NCBI GenBank assembly: GCA_010645155.1
Contig: JAAGOF010000064.1
Location: 455,341 to 519,340, forward strand
Source: Tigriopus japonicus
Taxonomy: Eukaryota > Arthropoda > Copepoda > Harpacticoida > Harpacticidae
Direction of reading: 5' to 3'
Length of the DNA stretch: 64,000 bases
The translations under genes and the position numbers were made by a program. This document shows positions 46,475 to 58,300 of the stretch, one piece after another; the stretch's first letter is position 1; each line of letters opens with the position of its first letter. The notes beneath the pieces are model-generated. The model was given only the letters and a program-made list of their open reading frames with translations. It ran no database searches and was not told the origin of the DNA.

Positions 46475-49366
46475 ATGGTCAAAGCCCAATTCCAGCCCGC
46501 GCTGGCCGGTGCCGGGGGGCGTGTCGGTCGAGGCGGACTCCAGCGGACCAGCCCGGGCGTGCGAGACGCGCGCCTGAAACTGATTTCCAAGCATCGCTCC
46601 GAGATGCGCGACGCCCGTGATCGCCTGGCGTCCCTGGCCAAAACGCAAGACGCCCGCCAAAAGCTCAAGAAAATCCGCAACCTCAAACGGGGCAAACTCG
46701 ACGAGAAGAAGACGCGCAACGGCGCCGTCACCATCACGCAGACCGTCCGCGGGCAAGTCGTCCTCACCACGCAACGCAAGGCCCGAGCTCAGGCTCAAGC
46801 GGCCGCCGTCAAGGCCGCCACCGGAGCCATGGCTCCGGCTGCTCGGGCCGGTCTTAATAAGGCCGTAAAACGCGTGGGTGGCGCCGGAACGACCGGGGGC
46901 ATCAATCGGCGCGTGGGACGCGGCGGAGCCATTCGATTATCGACTCAGACTAATGGGGCCGCCGCCAAGAGTGGCGCGGTAAAGGCCGCCGCCCGCGGTG
47001 GCCGAGCCTTACCCACGCAGGCCGCGGCTAATGCCGCGCAGACCCTTAAGCCTTTGTCGCGCACCATTCGCGGCCACATGTCGCAAGCCGACAAATTGGA
47101 TGGTAAGTGATATTGATATAACGATGAGTGTGAGCCAAGTCGTGGTGTGTACGGAGATCATTCGCGACGGGATGAAGACGACGAACCTTAAATGCGAACT
47201 CCCATTTTAGCCGAGTTAATGAACACGCACGTCGATCCCGTGATTCTCAAGCGAACCATCAAACAGAGCATTCGCCACGCCCACCCGCCCGGTCGAGGCG
47301 GTGCCGGGCGTTATCCCCCGTCCGGGATGGATCCACACCGAATGGACCGCATGGAACACCGCATGGATCGACGTCGACCGGTAAGATTCCTCCTGATGGC
47401 TTTTTCCGTGTTTCAGATACATGACGTGCCTAATTTGAACTGTAATAAACCCCAGAATGGGCCCCATGACTATACAGGGTTGTTTTAAATCAGAGTCCCT
47501 AAATCTTCAATGGAAAATTGTGACAATAGGAGACGATGAATTTAAGTTGAGGTTGAATTTACTTGAAAAGTAGAGGTGTATGTCTAACACTTGTTTTAGT
47601 CGGCTAATGAATTATGACAATATTGGTCCTTCTAATGGGCGCTCAAAGTGAGGATGTTTTTCGAGAATAGAGCGTCCGTACCTTGAGTGGGAGAGTCGCT
47701 CTTGAAAACAAAACCATAGTTTTACCAAAAGTCAATCAAATTCAAATATACTTTGCATGAGCATACTTCGAACTGTTTTCTTCAATTGGTAATTGTACAA
47801 TTTCATAACAAACGTAATGTGTCATGCATGATTCCAAATTTGGTGTGGGACTCTAATTTGTAACAAACATTTATATTCAATCACTTTTCAGCGTTCGCGT
47901 TCACCTTTGGCCATGGATTATGAGGATGAGCGAGAAAATCGTTATCGTAGCTTGGTTCACAATCGGGCGCGGTACAACGATTACGACGACCCCAATCGGA
48001 TGGACTCCCAACGCGAAGATGAGATGTACCAGCGACGGCTAATGAAGGTAATAAAATCATGGGGTTGAATTTACCCCGGTTCTTTTTTTCCCGCGAGATG
48101 CACTGCCCATGGCCATTCATTTTCTAGAACGAGGATCGTTACGATCGTAATCCACGCACCATGGTGGATCGTCTCGAGGTCGGAGTAAGTCCGTTGCAAG
48201 GAGCCAAGATTGTGGTTTCCAACTTGCAATCCACCGTCAGTCAAGAAGATATCCTCGAGCTATTCGGCGACATTGGACCGCTGAAACGCTCCAAAATTGT
48301 GGAGTCAGGCACAGCCGAAGTGGTCTTCGTTAATCGATCTGATGCCATTAAGGCTGTCGAAATCTACCACAACCGACAACTCGATGGCAAGGCCATGAAA
48401 TGTCACCTTATTGGAAGGTAATTTCAGGTAACACCCTGTTTTCAATCTGTGCAAGTTCTACAATAGCAATGACCTTTTTGGGGTAATCGAATCGAAACAT
48501 ATCACCGCACTGGACCGGACACTTTTTTGTTTATCAAATTTCAAGTTAATTAATCACTTGCGTTACTGCATAAAATAAAAATATAAAATTAACATTTTTA
48601 TGAAATTTGGTCTACCAACAAGTTACTGTTGGCAGATCTATACAACCCTTGAACGCTGGGTTGATCAGGGAAAGATTTAAAAATTTGTCCAATCCTGCCT
48701 TAAATGCTATTAGAATCAGCTCCTACATATTCCCGACGAAGGCAAATAGGCAACAAATTGAACAATGAAAGAGCCCAATAAAGAAGAGAGGAGCACTTCA
48801 TTGTTCAAACTAGCCTGAATTCCTTGGGATTTGGAGGTGCTCTAAGAGCGCTGGTAAAACATCTATGATCGCTACAACTGATCTCAAATCCTGGGTTACG
48901 ACAGAGCCCATGAATGCTCTTGAAGAATTACAATATCAGATACCTTTCATACCTTCTCTGAGTACTGTACAGCCCTAACTTTTGGAGCCTCTCCCAAAAT
49001 GAGAGCTCTCTCATTCCCGTGATGTTCCTAGTTAAATATCTTTGAACCTGCTCGACCTTTTGTATCTGTTGAGTCCTTGGTTAGGAAGAGCGATTGTTCG
49101 TGGAAGAAGTTACAACTTCACTCATCCCGAGTTTCATAACTTATTGTCTTTGCAGCTCGACGAATTCGGCCGATATCAAGCCCTTCTCTTCCTCAACCCT
49201 GACAACAAATTCCTCTCATCCTTATCGCCAACATCAGAATGTGTCCTCCTTATCGAGGGTGCCTCGGCCCGAAATGGAATCCATTCATCGGGCCTTATTC
49301 GCCGATCGAGGAGATTCCTTCACCACCACCAATGGTTTTGCCTCGACCGAGCGACCTCGATTTTGA
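46475..49366 (+). CDS. POLDIP3: POLDIP3/SKAR-like RNA-binding protein (five exons, 484 aa)
   Basis: Exons are 46,475-47,102, 47,211-47,380, 47,892-48,047, 48,128-48,417 and 49,156-49,366. All introns are GT-AG and the phases join cleanly to a 485-codon frame including stop. The basic N-terminal part repeats DAR motifs (RDARLKL, RDARDRL, QDARQKL), a hallmark of SKAR/POLDIP3. The middle is Arg/Asp/Tyr-rich. Residues about 343-413 form one RRM (GAKIVVSNLQ ... QEDILELFGDIGPLKRSKIV ... AEVVFVNRSDAIKAVE ... LDGKAMKCHL), very like the family RRM. In other animals this protein associates with spliced mRNPs and the TREX/S6K1 system, promoting mRNA export and translation. The GC content of exon 1 is far above its surroundings. 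Orthology is inferred from the DAR-plus-RRM architecture. Confidence 0.88.
47381..47891 (+). other. POLDIP3: Intron 2 of the POLDIP3-like gene, with a possible mariner-type MITE
   Basis: About 47,474 (acagggttgttttaaatc, followed by agagtccc) and about 47,850-47,872 (gggactctaatttgtaacaaac) are imperfect inverted repeats some 400 bp apart. The left end follows a TA and starts cagggttg, as Tc1/mariner termini often do. No transposase is present. Confidence 0.35.
48600..49060 (-). pseudogene. LINE 3' fragment in intron 4 of the POLDIP3-like gene
   Basis: The minus strand reproduces the LINE C-terminal module: a block starting like 37,850 (aggaacatcacgg, ggctccaaaagttagggct, aaggtatgaaaggtatct), then the CPNPG-type region (cgtaacccaggatttgagatc), and a tail like that at 50,349-50,560. 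Stops are present. It lies antisense to the host gene within the 738-bp intron 48,418-49,155. Confidence 0.75.
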
Positions 49367-50309
49367 TTATGAGTAAATATTTTTTTGAGGCGAATCGCCG
49401 CTTACTTGGTTTGTTGTGTGCAGTATGATTTGCGAATAAAATTAATCCGTAACCACAATAAAACCGATGCTAATAACGTGCCGCCCCAAGAGCTAACATT
49501 AAACCAGCGAAAATAAGTATGCAGATTTTCAAGGTTACAACTCATTTTAACGCCCATTGAATAGGTACGCGTAATTGCACCCTCCCTTGTAGTGATATTT
49601 TTTACATCGAGCAAAGCAACTTCAATAAATCTGATTAAAAATTTACCGATTACTTTGAAAGTTGAAATCCAAATTCGAAATGACGCATTCAATCTACAGC
49701 TTGCTTTCGTCAGATTTGCTCACGTTCAATGTCGTTTTCCGCCCCTTGCAAGCTTGTTTGGGCATAAATCCAATTTCAATAAGAGGTTAGTTATGCGTGA
49801 AAAATCCAAGAATCTCGTTAATAGAAGACGTCGCAGCCAGCATGAAAATTAGAAAGATTGACTTGAGCGGATTGATTGCGACAGCCTAGGTTTGCCATTG
49901 ATTGACTACGTGTCTTAATTTTCAGCTCAATCGGTGGTCTGGATAAAGGGTTTGAGCCATAGAAACTCAGGAGAGAGAAAATGAATCACTGATTTTTGCA
50001 AGACCTTTCAAGCAGAGAACTGGCTCAATCTTGTTGCGCCGCATGCTCTCGTCTGAAATTTGAAAGCCCATTCATTTCTCACACAGACCTTTGATTGAGT
50101 TGCAAATCGGCAGGCGAATGCCTAATCACACAAGACCAACGCATGTTAGGGAACCCCAAATTGGTGATTGTAGTGTAAAATTCAAAATTTTGCATTTTCT
50201 CAACAAAAATAATCAAAGAGTTGTTGACCGCAAAAACATAGTATCAAAAATTACTCTCTTGCAAGACTAAAAAATTAAGATGCTTCCTAAATCTATTTAA
50301 AAATGCCAT
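49367..50309. other. 3' flank of the POLDIP3-like gene and spacer
   Basis: AATAAA at 49,435-49,440 and a second AATAAA near 49,459 follow the stop codon by 70-95 bases and are plausible polyadenylation signals. About 49,905-49,975 (taattttcagctcaatcg) is a small piece of the large foldback family. Nothing else is recognised. Confidence 0.5.
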
Positions 50310-50650
50310 GTTTCCGCAGAAACATGAAACGAAAGGCTAGTTCGAACAATGAAGTCCTCCTATTTTCTTTATCGGGCTCCCTTATTGTTCAATTTGTTAC
50401 CCATTAGTCTTCGTCGGGAATATGTAGGAGCTGACCCTCTAACAGCATTTAAGGCAGGATTGGACAAATTTTTAGAAACTATTCCTGACCAACCCACTTT
50501 ACAAGGGTTGTATAGATCTGCCAACAGTAACTCAATGGTAGATCAAATTTCATATCAACATTAATTATTGAAACTATATCAATGATTACCCATTCCTTGT
50601 AGCGGTATTGAAGCGAGTATCCGAGTAACCCCCCCCCCCCCAAAAAAAAA
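50310..50650 (+). mobile_element. LINE 3' end with its terminal tail
   Basis: The plus strand encodes the C-terminal module (SSYFLYRAPLLFNLLP; FKAGLDKFLETIPDQP; a SANSNSMVDQI tail) ending at 50,564. The 3' UTR contains cattccttgtagcggta at 50,591-50,607 and finishes in C and A runs (50,630-50,656). The same 17-nt word ends both SINE S1 copies, so this LINE family is the likely source of their mobilising machinery. Confidence 0.78.
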
Positions 50651-52119
50651 AACACAAAAACATGGAGCTACAAAACGTTTAATCTCCTCCTTTAATCTCC
50701 AGTTATTGAGCTTGACGTCGACGTCCCTTTTATGAACTAGTCCTTGACTAGTCTTAAAATTCTCTGTCAAATGTGATGAATGTGGGGGATTGGGTAAGTT
50801 TAAAAATCAGGTCTCCTCATTATAACCGTGCTAACCTAATGAGTATGACGATTCAGTAAGCTCTGCATCTTCTTCAACGTTCTAAAATAATACCGTAGCT
50901 ACGACACTTAGTAATGTTAACACTAATTAAAAAATGTATATCATTGACTTTTAGAAGCTTTCTTGGCTTCACTGATTGTCAGCTTTATTGGGAGTGAGAA
51001 TTGTTCTTGCTGCATAAGAATAATGCCCATTTTTGTGAAGTCCCCTTTACGATTCTCAGGCAGCGATTATTAAATGGCAATCGTCATACTTCGTCTGTGT
51101 CTCGGAAAATGCAAACAATAGGTTGGAGGGGAGGAATCAAAATTTTCCAGAATATTTGTGATTTGTGAAACGACTCAAATTTGAAGGTGGTGAGTGTTTT
51201 GCCGTCGTCGACAACTTGTGAAATGCCTGTGAGATTAAACACCAACCACCAATGGTTTTTATTTACTACCCTCCGAACGGTTGTACCCGTTGTACCCTTT
51301 CATAAAAAGGGGGACACACATCTTGCAAGAATGTACTGAAGGTCATTGAAAATCGAGTGGAAGATGCCGAGATGGAAGTCATGCCAACCGACCCATTACA
51401 GGGTCGGCGGTTCAAGCGTGGATTTTGCCGTTTTTAGTACATAACCAGTGTCTGTTTCAGGTCTAATTGAGGCTCATAGACTTTCTTTTTTGGCCCATCC
51501 TTAAAAGTGAGACATGTTGGGATACCAAACAATGGACTCCAACCCAAAATTCTGCCCTCCTCCTCTTGAGGGACAAATGCAAGGCTCTGTGCCAACTGTC
51601 CCAATTACTTCATCGATGTCATGATCATACCCATGCTCAAGGGCTCCTACAGGGATATGTACAAAACGACTTGTATTCCTTAACACTTCAGGATTCTTAA
51701 AAAGTAAAGTTGAAAAAGATCAGTCGAAAACTACAAGAGTTATGACAGCGTTAAGGGGTCTACACTTGGGCCGCCGACCCATTAATGCACAATTTCCCAC
51801 GCAACGTATTCAACCAACACCAAAGTACGTAGGTAAGTCGCTTGTTGCAGCAAGGATAAAATGCTTTTTGTATGTATATTTGCAATGCTTTAAGTATCAC
51901 TGCATATTTGTACACACAGTTATGAAATAAGACAATTATGAAAATGGCGAAAGTGCCCACCATATGTAGGACAGTCAATCTGACATTCAATCTTTATTTT
52001 GTCCTTCTTTTTCTTCAAAACAAGCTTTTGTTTGTTTTTTTTCACTCGAAAGCTAGCACATTCTATCATTCAAACTATCCAGTTTGAGTTTGCTAATATG
52101 CTTCAAAGTTCCAGGGGAG
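50651..52119. other. Spacer, no recognised gene
   Basis: Short open frames only. 51,385-51,415 (ccgacccattacagggtcggcgg) is a small palindromic stretch. No transposon ends were found. Confidence 0.4.
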
Positions 52120-52378
52120 GGAGATGGTTGTAGGGCAGTTGATTAACGCGCGACCGAGTAGTTCTCGGGTTCATGGGTTCGATCCCAAGTCTCCCCCCAC
52201 CAACACAACCACCACCAAACTCCAATTCTGTCTAGTGGATTGATGCCTCGAATGGCACCCTCACCAAACCCAGAATGGGATGGGCCCCCGTCTAAATGGT
52301 CAAAATTGTGAAACAAAAATGTACATGTAACAATCCAATGAGGCAAGTCCTCGCAATAAAGATTAAAAAAAAAAAAAA
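52120..52378 (+). mobile_element. tRNA-derived SINE (family S2)
   Basis: The head has an A-box-like tagggcagttgattaacg and a perfect B box GGTTCGATCCC at 52,176-52,186. A unique body and a poly-A tail (52,365-52,378) follow a caataaagatt stretch. Neither head nor tail resembles family S1. The long 3' body and poly-A mark it as a SINE rather than a tRNA gene. Its 3' end does not match the LINE tail seen here, so it probably used another LINE. Confidence 0.75.
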
Positions 52379-52554
52379 CCAGGTGCTGCCAAAGTACGAT
52401 TGGGACAAATTGAAATAGGCTCTTAAACTCAAAAAGGAAGAGCACATGGTCAATTTAAGATAAAATTTGTGGGCATGGGATCGAAAAAAAGGACGGACTT
52501 CTAGGCCCTCCCGTGATGGAAAAGTCGGGAACTGAAATGGTTTTAGGTAAAGGG

Positions 52555-52642
52555 CGGGAAAATATCTGGGGGCGGGAAAATATCTGGGGGCAGGAAGATA
52601 TCTGGGGGCGGGAAAATATCTGGGGGCGGGAAAATATCTGGA
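52555..52642. repeat. Tandem repeat of an 18-bp unit (about five copies)
   Basis: Units of gggggcgggaaaatatct repeat about five times with one diverged copy (gcaggaagatatct). The unit length is a multiple of three, so the minus strand stays open and reads a Arg-Tyr-Phe-Pro-Ala-Pro-type repeat, but there is no sign of a gene. Confidence 0.8.
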
Positions 52643-53538
52643 GCCCCCTGGCACATTTATAGAACTGATTTGATTAGCACATTATCACAGCTTATTTTAC
52701 AATTGACCACAAGAAGGCACAAGCCAATTAACAATTGGCCTGGGAAGTACCAGCGTTTGGTAATATTAAGTTGGAAATAAGTGGTTTTTCAATAGCTAAA
52801 TACTGCCTTTAATTTTGCCTTTATAGAATTTTACCTTTAAAAATCCCTTTTTGATCATGAACAGGTTCTTGTCAAACAGAATTTTCAAAAGTAATTCACG
52901 TAAGGTCTGAAAGCCATTCTCAAAGCAACTAAATTTTGCAACATTTTGATCATCAAATTATCAACACTGGATCGGATAAGCTAATTCTAAAAACCAAGCA
53001 AGACTCAATGTTAATGTCAATAGTTAGATTTCTAGATTTTCTTTTGAAGGTTAACTTGAGAAAAAGATTCAAGTAAATATTGTCTATGATATTGCATTAT
53101 TTATTGAAGTTGAAACAACTATCGGTTGCTTATTGTCGTGATGAGAAGTTTCATATTTTGAATCAAATAAATACGGAAAGACTAACCTCTAGCCTTAACT
53201 CAACCTAAACTGATACTTTTTTGTCAAATTATATATAATTTTGGAAAAAATAGCCCCAAAAAGACCAAAATCTGTGGTGTTTAACGAAAAATGATGTTTT
53301 TTCTCTCAAAAATGCCTTTTTCTGTGAAACAAGTTTTTTTTTGCTCTGACATAACTTCACGCCATTTAGCTATAAGTTATGATTCTTGAAATTGGCCTAA
53401 TGTTGTAATACACCTTGATGATGCACACACAGTCATGTGTTTTTATCAAATTGCAGAATCTCATGATAAACAGTATGTGCGGGTATGTTTAGTCATAAGA
53501 GTGCTTCTAGTAAGAGTGCTGGACAGGAATGTTAAGGT

Positions 53539-53540
53539 GC

Positions 53541-53577
<37 letters not shown>

Positions 53578-53599
53578 ATTATTGTTGTTGTTGTTGTTA
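53539..53599. repeat. GTT microsatellite
   Basis: About 19 GTT-type triplets with two ATT interruptions (about 53,575-53,582). Non-coding. Confidence 0.9.
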
Positions 53600-53739
53600 G
53601 GTTGTAACGTCTCATTAAGAAGTCAAATTAAAAGTTGCACCCCTCGCAGCTTGTGTGGTATCCGCCGTTACTTGTCCGATTCTGTCGAAAGATCTTGCTT
53701 GCTTGGTTGATGACGGTCGTTCTCACAAAAACCTTTTTT

Positions 53740-54126
53740 CATTTAGATAAACATCTTGTTGACCTTCTCGATGATGGCGCATCTTTCTTTTACATCGACC
53801 TAAAGTACCAAACTCATCTAAGCGTTCCAAGGGAGTTTTTCACTCAAAGTTGTCGGACGCTGCAGGGTATTCAACGTGGTTCTTGGACTTTGTTGGCCAC
53901 GTGTATGTTGGCATTATTTCGTGAATGTCAAAATTTAAGCCAAGAAGGCTTCTTTTCTTCTGAGGCGACGAAACAAATCTTTTTGACCTTCAATTTGCAC
54001 AAAGTTGAATTGAAGGAAACGATCGAACATACTCGAATTTCCTTCACTGAAACTCGTTTGAACAAAAAAGATTTACTTCGTCCAAAAAAAACTAAAACAA
54101 AAACATTCACAGATGCTCATTTTTAG
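53740..54126 (+). CDS. Unidentified coding-like ORF (possible terminal exon)
   Basis: The frame is open to TAG at 54,124-54,126 with protein-like composition: LDKHLVDLLDDGASFFYIDL, CRTLQGIQRGSWTLLATCML, then a Lys/Thr-rich basic end. A strong acceptor-like sequence (cttttttcatttag) ends at about 53,742. No known domain is recognised. It could be the last exon of an unknown gene or a fragment of a mobile element; no upstream exon was identified. Confidence 0.3.
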   Translation, partial: HLDKHLVDLLDDGASFFYIDLKYQTHLSVPREFFTQSCRTLQGIQRGSWTLLATCMLALFRECQNLSQEGFFSSEATKQIFLTFNLHKVELKETIEHTRISFTETRLNKKDLLRPKKTKTKTFTDAHF

Positions 54127-55380
54127 AAATTCTCTTTTAAACTTCTTTTCGGATGTTTGAGTCAGAGTTTTAAACCCCGACCGACTAGCGAAGCCATCCA
54201 TCAAATCGTCCAGTTTTTCCGGCATGCAATTTCGAGTCCGGTCCTAGAATGGTTTCCCATCTGTGGATGTGGATTATTAAACAAATAACAGTTGATAAGA
54301 AATATGGTTTCAAATTTTGAGGAAAGTGATATTTTCAATCACCACTCTATCAAATTGTTCAATCAGTTCCAAGTAGCTGAAGTGGCCGAGCTTTAATCGA
54401 ATGGCACTTTCAAGAAAATTGATATGAGAATGCAGAGTGCTTGGATGCCTCTTCAACTATTGATTTTCTTTTTCAACTCACCGAACTCGGATGGAAGAAA
54501 GGGAAGAGCTTCCTAATCGTTTTTGAAAGCCAACAGGTAGAAAACCACAAAAATGGTCGTTGACTAATGTTACTTCAATCATTGGGTTGGGTTGGAGTCC
54601 AGAGTAAAAGCCGCGTAACTACTGCTTAGCATTCTCCATGCTTGGAAGGCATAGCAAGTCCCGTTGAAGCCAAGGGCATCATGATCCCAAGCAACTAACT
54701 TTGAAGGACAGGCTAAATCCTGGTTGAAAAAACATGCCAACAGATCCTTGGAGACAGGCGGAAAGTTCGAGATCTGTCTACGGTGTTTGAAAAGGGCGTC
54801 AAACAAACAAGTTTCAGTGGATTTCTCTTCCAGTTCTCTAAACCAATCGCAAACATCAAATATTTCGGGGAAATATCACATAACCAAATGGCAGCCCTTA
54901 TGTTCCTTCTCATTTGCATTAATTCCCTTTTCCTTGGATCCCAAATTTGCCCCCCTCGTAAAAGAATATGCGGAGAAAATCAAGCTTCAGCCATCCATCC
55001 ATCCACCCACTCACACACTCAACCACTTTTACTCACTTAACCAACCAACCACCGAGAAAGTCCAGACATGGAAATTCAACGAGGGGAAGAAGCGCAAAAC
55101 CCGCGGGTAAAAAAGGGCGGGAGCCACGCTCACTCACCGAAAAAGAGCGTAGGGTAAACTTGGCTACATACGAACACACACCTCTGTTCCCTTTTCCAAA
55201 GAGTCCTCAGTGGACGGAGATGGATCATCGCGAAAACCATGCGTTAGAAACATAGCGTTATGCTTTGGTATTTGTTTGGAAGGTGAATGATGAGCCGTGA
55301 TCAAGTGCTTCTGGACTTTTAAATCGACTGTCGGATGTTTTCGCTCGTCTTGTCATGAATTGAAGAATTCGCTCCAAACG

Positions 55381-58300
55381 ATGACAAACCTTTTGCTGCA
55401 ATTGTGCATATGGAGCACTTGTGTCTCGGAGCTCCTTTCCACTCACATCGTTTTGAGCACTGCGGAAAGGGTCAAACGCGATGTCATCCTACCCCAATCA
55501 CCGGGATCCAAAGAAGACGTTTTAGAGTAAGAGCATGTTCCTACTTTTTTATGACGTCAAGATATAATGCGTTTTTGTGTCTAGTGATGACAGTTCGTCC
55601 TCGGAAGTTGTAAATCTCAACTCAACAGCTGCTTCAGTCCCACCGGAAATCAAATCTGAGACAACGTAATAATGTTACTTGCATGCAGGCTTTGTCCATG
55701 CATTTTGCGGTATGCTTTCGGTTTCAAGTATCAGTCTGTTCTATTCCTAGATTTGGTCAAGATCGATTGTCCGATCTGAAAATCATCGATCAATTACTGA
55801 GGGCTTACGATCGAAGAGCCACACCGACCAACAAAATAGGTTTGATCCACAAGCTTTTTCTGTTGGAAATTGGAAAGATATTCGTTCGCTCTCCTTCAAA
55901 GCCTATCTAATCTGAATTAACGGTTGTGTTCATAGGTCGACCAACTGAGGTTGGGTGCGAGTTATTTATCCGGAGCTTTGGATCAATTAGCGAGAAAACC
56001 ATGGTAAGGAAGTTCGTGCCGGAATGATGCATGAACCCTTGACTTGCATTTCTAATTTGCCCTTCACATGTGCATGCATACGACAACAAGCAGGGTATGA
56101 CGAACTCAAGATTGGCTCTTATGCCATTTGAGGGCTAATTCAGTTCAACTTGAGGAATTTCGACCTAAATCCAGGTCACATTTGTCCTTTGAGTTACTCG
56201 TTATGGCTAAAAGTTATGGCTATTCAAGATATCACGTTACGTCAAAATGCACTTAAAGAGAAAGACGATGAAAAAAATAACCTTGGAGCGAGTTCAGCAT
56301 TAAAGGAAAAGAAGGAACTCGATGCATGCATGGTCTTGTTATTGCTACCACGATGGATGAAGAGATGACAGTGTTTTGAGATAAACAACAAATTACTAAG
56401 CAATCTTGGATATTTTCGAATACACAAAAGTACAGATTTGACTAACACCATCCACAAAAAAGGGATTCAATTTGTCATTCGTGTGAATCCTAAGAAGATC
56501 ATAAGACCTTGAAAATCTTTAGGGTTAATGTGTTCAGACAAGTTGAATTCTTTCAAAATGACTGCCTCAAGCGCCACGTATTCAGCACACAAGGAAACGA
56601 AATTTAACATCTGTATAGCAAAAAGACCATTCCTTAAATATAAGATATATCTTTGAAACAAGTAAATTTGAATTTTGCTAAATCTTTTGCTAACTTAAAA
56701 AAATCATATCATCTTATGATGAGAATTGGGATGTTAAAATTTGAACTTTTATTTAACCTTTTATTTTCTAAAGGGTTAACCTTACCCTAATTTCGTTTCC
56801 TCATTTTAATATTTTTAATGGTAGAAACGTAAAAAAGACTTTATTTTGGAGATGTGGGAATTTTTTGGAGATTTTGTGACAAATCTCTGCAAATCCATCT
56901 CCGTTTTACCAATCCTAAAAGCTGATACTTCTTTCGTTCCATTAATTGACACTCTAAGAATACTGATATTAGAAACTGTTGCCAAGAGCCCCATTCAAAA
57001 CTTTCAGCAAAAGTTGACGCGAAAAAGTGTGATATTTTGTCCAAAGACTCGCACTGGAAATACGGTCAGACATCTTCTAATGTGCAATTGAGACTAACTA
57101 GTACCTTGTAATTAAGTAATGAACGGCCTGCACGAAGAGCATACTAGGCAAGTATGCTTGCCGAGAAAGCTCGTCAGTCACATGAAGAAAAATCTGATCG
57201 GTAGATTCGAATTGGGAGTAAATTAGAAATCCAGAACCCTTCCGGCTTTGCATCCATTGTTCATCATCACAGCTCCTTGAGCTTCGATGTTTGTTCTGAC
57301 CCAATAGTCCAATCGGCCAAAGCGAAAGATCTCGCCAATGTCGATTAAGGCGTACGTATTCAAGCTATCTCCTCTGCTTGTGAAGTGGATAGTCTCGAAA
57401 ACAATCCGAGGCGAGAACAAATAGAGATAAGAGCCACAATCCATGATGGTTAATCTAATTAATCTTTGTTGAGTGAGATGGAGGGTTTCCGTCCTATCCT
57501 TTTATATTCTCCCCAATCTGGCATGGTGTCGTCCGTCACCCAATTGGAAACATCTTCAGATTCGATTCGTTCTAGGATTACCAAGTCGATTTGTATCTTC
57601 GCCAACATTGGGAGGATCCTCGACTCAACCACAAGGCAATAGCAGAGGCCCTGGATTTGAACGATCCCAAATTGGTTCAAGCCATCTGGAAGCCCGAGGT
57701 CTACTTCCCAAATGCCAAGGAGGGCGAATTTCAATATGTGACTGTCCCCAACGTGTTATTAAGAATAAAGCCGAATGGACAAATTCTTTACATGCTCCGG
57801 TAGGTGACGTGCTAGTACAGGGACCAGAAAATGACAACTCATTTTCAGATGAAAGGCATTGGGAAATGTTACTACAGTATACTTGATATTCCTTTCAGGC
57901 TGAAGATGAAATTTTCGTGCATGATGGAATTGAATAAGTACCCGTTGGACGTCCAAGTGTGTACTATGGAAATTGCCTCATGTAAGTTGATGTAATGATA
58001 TGAAAAAGTATGAAGAGCCAGGTTGAAAGATGATCCTGCCTAACCCTAAACTTGCCCACCCACAAGCTAACGAAAAATGTGCTTGTATTTGCAATCCCGT
58101 TTTAGAGATCTTTCCGTTACAAGAGAGCCAATTCGAGAATGTTTGTCATCTGGGCTTTCATAAATTCTTCGAAAAAAAGCTTCTTTAGGCATTATAAGAT
58201 CAGAAGGAGACTTGCTTTGTTAGGCCAGTGCCTTTGAGATTCCAACGACAAATGAGCACAGCTTTTAGCACGTTGGCGATTCCCAAGTTTTCTAGCATAG

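Noticed and set aside
46381..46868. Long frames on the minus strand and in another plus frame over exon 1 of the POLDIP3-like gene
   Set aside because: High GC content makes stops rare there; the DAR-repeat frame joins correctly to downstream exons and the others do not.
52176..52186. tRNA gene suggested by a perfect B box
   Set aside because: A 190-bp body and poly-A tail follow; better explained as a second SINE family.
52292..52654. A minus-strand protein with repeated PAPRYF units
   Set aside because: It is the translation of the 18-bp tandem repeat running into SINE sequence; no gene structure.
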